Shown here: piece by piece, positions 5,336 through 6,317 of the stretch
Layout of the letters: every line of letters starts with the position of its first letter
Position numbering within the stretch: position 1 is the stretch's first letter
NCBI GenBank assembly: GCA_946482075.1
Contig: CAMLQG010000132.1
Span: 1-6,317 of the forward strand
Reading direction: 5' to 3'
Source of the DNA: an uncultured Erythrobacteraceae bacterium
Lineage (GTDB): Bacteria > Pseudomonadota > Alphaproteobacteria > Sphingomonadales > Sphingomonadaceae
DNA: 6,317 nt
Program-made: the position numbers and the translations under genes
The notes under the pieces: generated by a model
Seen by the model: the letters and a program-made list of their open reading frames with translations, nothing else
What the model was told of the DNA's origin: nothing
Database searches by the model: none

Positions 5336-6317
5336 GCGAAATGACGGAAACGCTGTGCGACGTCCTCGTCGTCGGCAGCGGCGGCGCCGGGTTCACTGCG
5401 GCGATCACCGCGCGCAAGGCGGGTCTCGATGTGATCCTGATCGAGAAGGAAGCGCTGCTCGGCGGCACTACCGCCACTTCGGGCGGCATGCTGTGGATCC
5501 CCGGCAATCCGCATTCTTCCGAACTCGCCCGCGGCATGTCGCGCGAGGACGCGGTCGCGTCCGCCCGGCGCTACGTCATCGCGGAAGGCGGCAATTATGT
5601 CGACCAGGCGCGGCTCGACACCTATCTCGCCCAGGGACCGGAAATGGTCGCTTTCCTCGAACGCGAGACCGAGATCAAATTTTACGGGATGGACTATCCC
5701 GACTATTATTCCGAGCAGCCGGATGCGGGCGAAACCCGCTCCATCGGCAGCCAGGACTACGAACTCGCCCGCATCGGCGACGATCGCGGCGTGCTCAAGA
5801 ATCAGCTGCCCCAGATGCTGTTTCTCGGCCTCGCCATCGGGTCCAGCGTGGAGATGAAGGAATTCATGCGCGCGGGCCGCTCGATCAAGTCGATGGGCTT
5901 CGTGGTCAAGCGCCTCGCTCGCCACTTCTACGACGTGCTGCGCTACGGCCATGACGAGCAAGTCGTGCGCGGGCGCGCGCTGATCGCGCGGTGCATCCGC
6001 TCCGCGCGCGATCTCGGCATCCCCATATGGCTGTCCTCACCGATGAAGGAACTGCTGACCGACGATGCCGGCCGCGTCACGGGCGCGACGGTGAACGCAC
6101 CCGAGGGCCCCGTCCGGGTGACCGCCAAGCGGGGCGTGGTGCTCGCCTGCGGCGGCTATGCCGGCGACGATGCGCGCCGCGCAGCGACCTATCCTGCGCT
6201 CGGCGGCGGGCCTAACCACGCCACCCCCACCCCGCCCGGCAATACCGGCGACGGAGTGACGCAGGCGGAAAAAGTGGGCGCGGCCTTCAATGGCGACGTG
6301 TCCAACATCGCGGCCTG
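5332..6317 (+). CDS. FAD-dependent dehydrogenase, 3-ketosteroid-delta1-dehydrogenase-like (partial, 3' end cut)
   Basis: This frame is open from ATG 5332 to the right edge (328 codons seen; the family is usually about 550-580 residues), so the C-terminal part is missing. An N-terminal Rossmann fold binds FAD: beta strand CDVLVVG, GSGGAG (15-20), and Glu38 at the end of the second strand. It is followed by GGTTATSGGMLWIPGN (44-59), typical of the FAD_binding_2 family that includes 3-ketosteroid-delta1-dehydrogenases and fumarate reductase flavoproteins. DYYSEQP (124-130) resembles the KstD segment holding the active-site tyrosine (Tyr119 in the Rhodococcus enzyme, from memory). VVLACGGYAGD (269-279) and NTGDGV (304-309) complete the second FAD-binding region. 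Such enzymes remove hydrogens next to a ring ketone, introducing a C=C bond. The substrate need not be a steroid. Ribosome binding before ATG 5332 is weak (GGA at 5320-5322); ATG 5341 is an alternative start. Divergent from the operon and sharing its control region. Confidence 0.9.
   Translation, partial: MSEMTETLCDVLVVGSGGAGFTAAITARKAGLDVILIEKEALLGGTTATSGGMLWIPGNPHSSELARGMSREDAVASARRYVIAEGGNYVDQARLDTYLAQGPEMVAFLERETEIKFYGMDYPDYYSEQPDAGETRSIGSQDYELARIGDDRGVLKNQLPQMLFLGLAIGSSVEMKEFMRAGRSIKSMGFVVKRLARHFYDVLRYGHDEQVVRGRALIARCIRSARDLGIPIWLSSPMKELLTDDAGRVTGATVNAPEGPVRVTAKRGVVLACGGYAGDDARRAATYPALGGGPNHATPTPPGNTGDGVTQAEKVGAAFNGDVSNIAA

Noticed and set aside
5164..5961. Minus-strand 265-codon frame opposite the FAD dehydrogenase.
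   Set aside because: The plus-strand frame has clear FAD-binding motifs; the opposite product is Ala/Arg/His-rich with no family features and would run through the divergent control region.

Overview
The window is GC-rich, with codon use and gene types typical of an alphaproteobacterium, most likely a sphingomonad-type heterotroph (Sphingomonadales). That assignment is an inference from the gene mix and composition; no taxonomic marker gene is present. The region reads as an accessory catabolic locus. Every complete gene is intact, and no insertion sequence, tRNA, rRNA, CRISPR array or phage gene is visible.

Layout from left to right. At 1-101 (minus strand) is the first part of a gene for an exported protein, with a clear signal peptide, running off the left edge. 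Positions 102-469 contain no convincing gene but hold several hairpins, including a Rho-independent-type terminator for minus-strand transcription. Then follow four genes in a row on the minus strand, transcribed right to left: a Ddn-like deazaflavin-family reductase (5176-4703), a small cupin (4654-4154), an epoxide-hydrolase-family alpha/beta hydrolase (4142-2985) and a membrane-bound PQQ-dependent dehydrogenase of the glucose dehydrogenase type (2872-470). Gaps are 48, 11 and 112 bp, so the first three are almost certainly one operon and the dehydrogenase probably belongs to it. Divergently, from 5332 to the right edge, runs the first 328 codons of an FAD-dependent dehydrogenase of the 3-ketosteroid-delta1-dehydrogenase / fumarate reductase type.

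The 155-bp gap between the two divergent units (5177-5331) carries a 30-bp near-perfect palindrome (5227-5256) from which two weak, symmetrically placed promoter candidates read outward. This suggests that one regulator, not encoded here, controls both directions.

Together the genes look like a pathway for a cyclic or terpenoid/steroid-like substrate: flavin-dependent desaturation of a ring ketone, a second flavin or deazaflavin reduction, opening of an epoxide or related ring by the hydrolase, and oxidation of a hydroxyl group by a periplasmic quinoprotein feeding the ubiquinone pool. The families are firm; the substrate and step order are inference. I found no obviously new defence or mobile system. 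The points most worth checking are the shared palindromic operator, the structured 102-469 region, the altered active-site positions in the hydrolase and the quinoprotein, and a possible F420 or flavin requirement of the Ddn-like protein.
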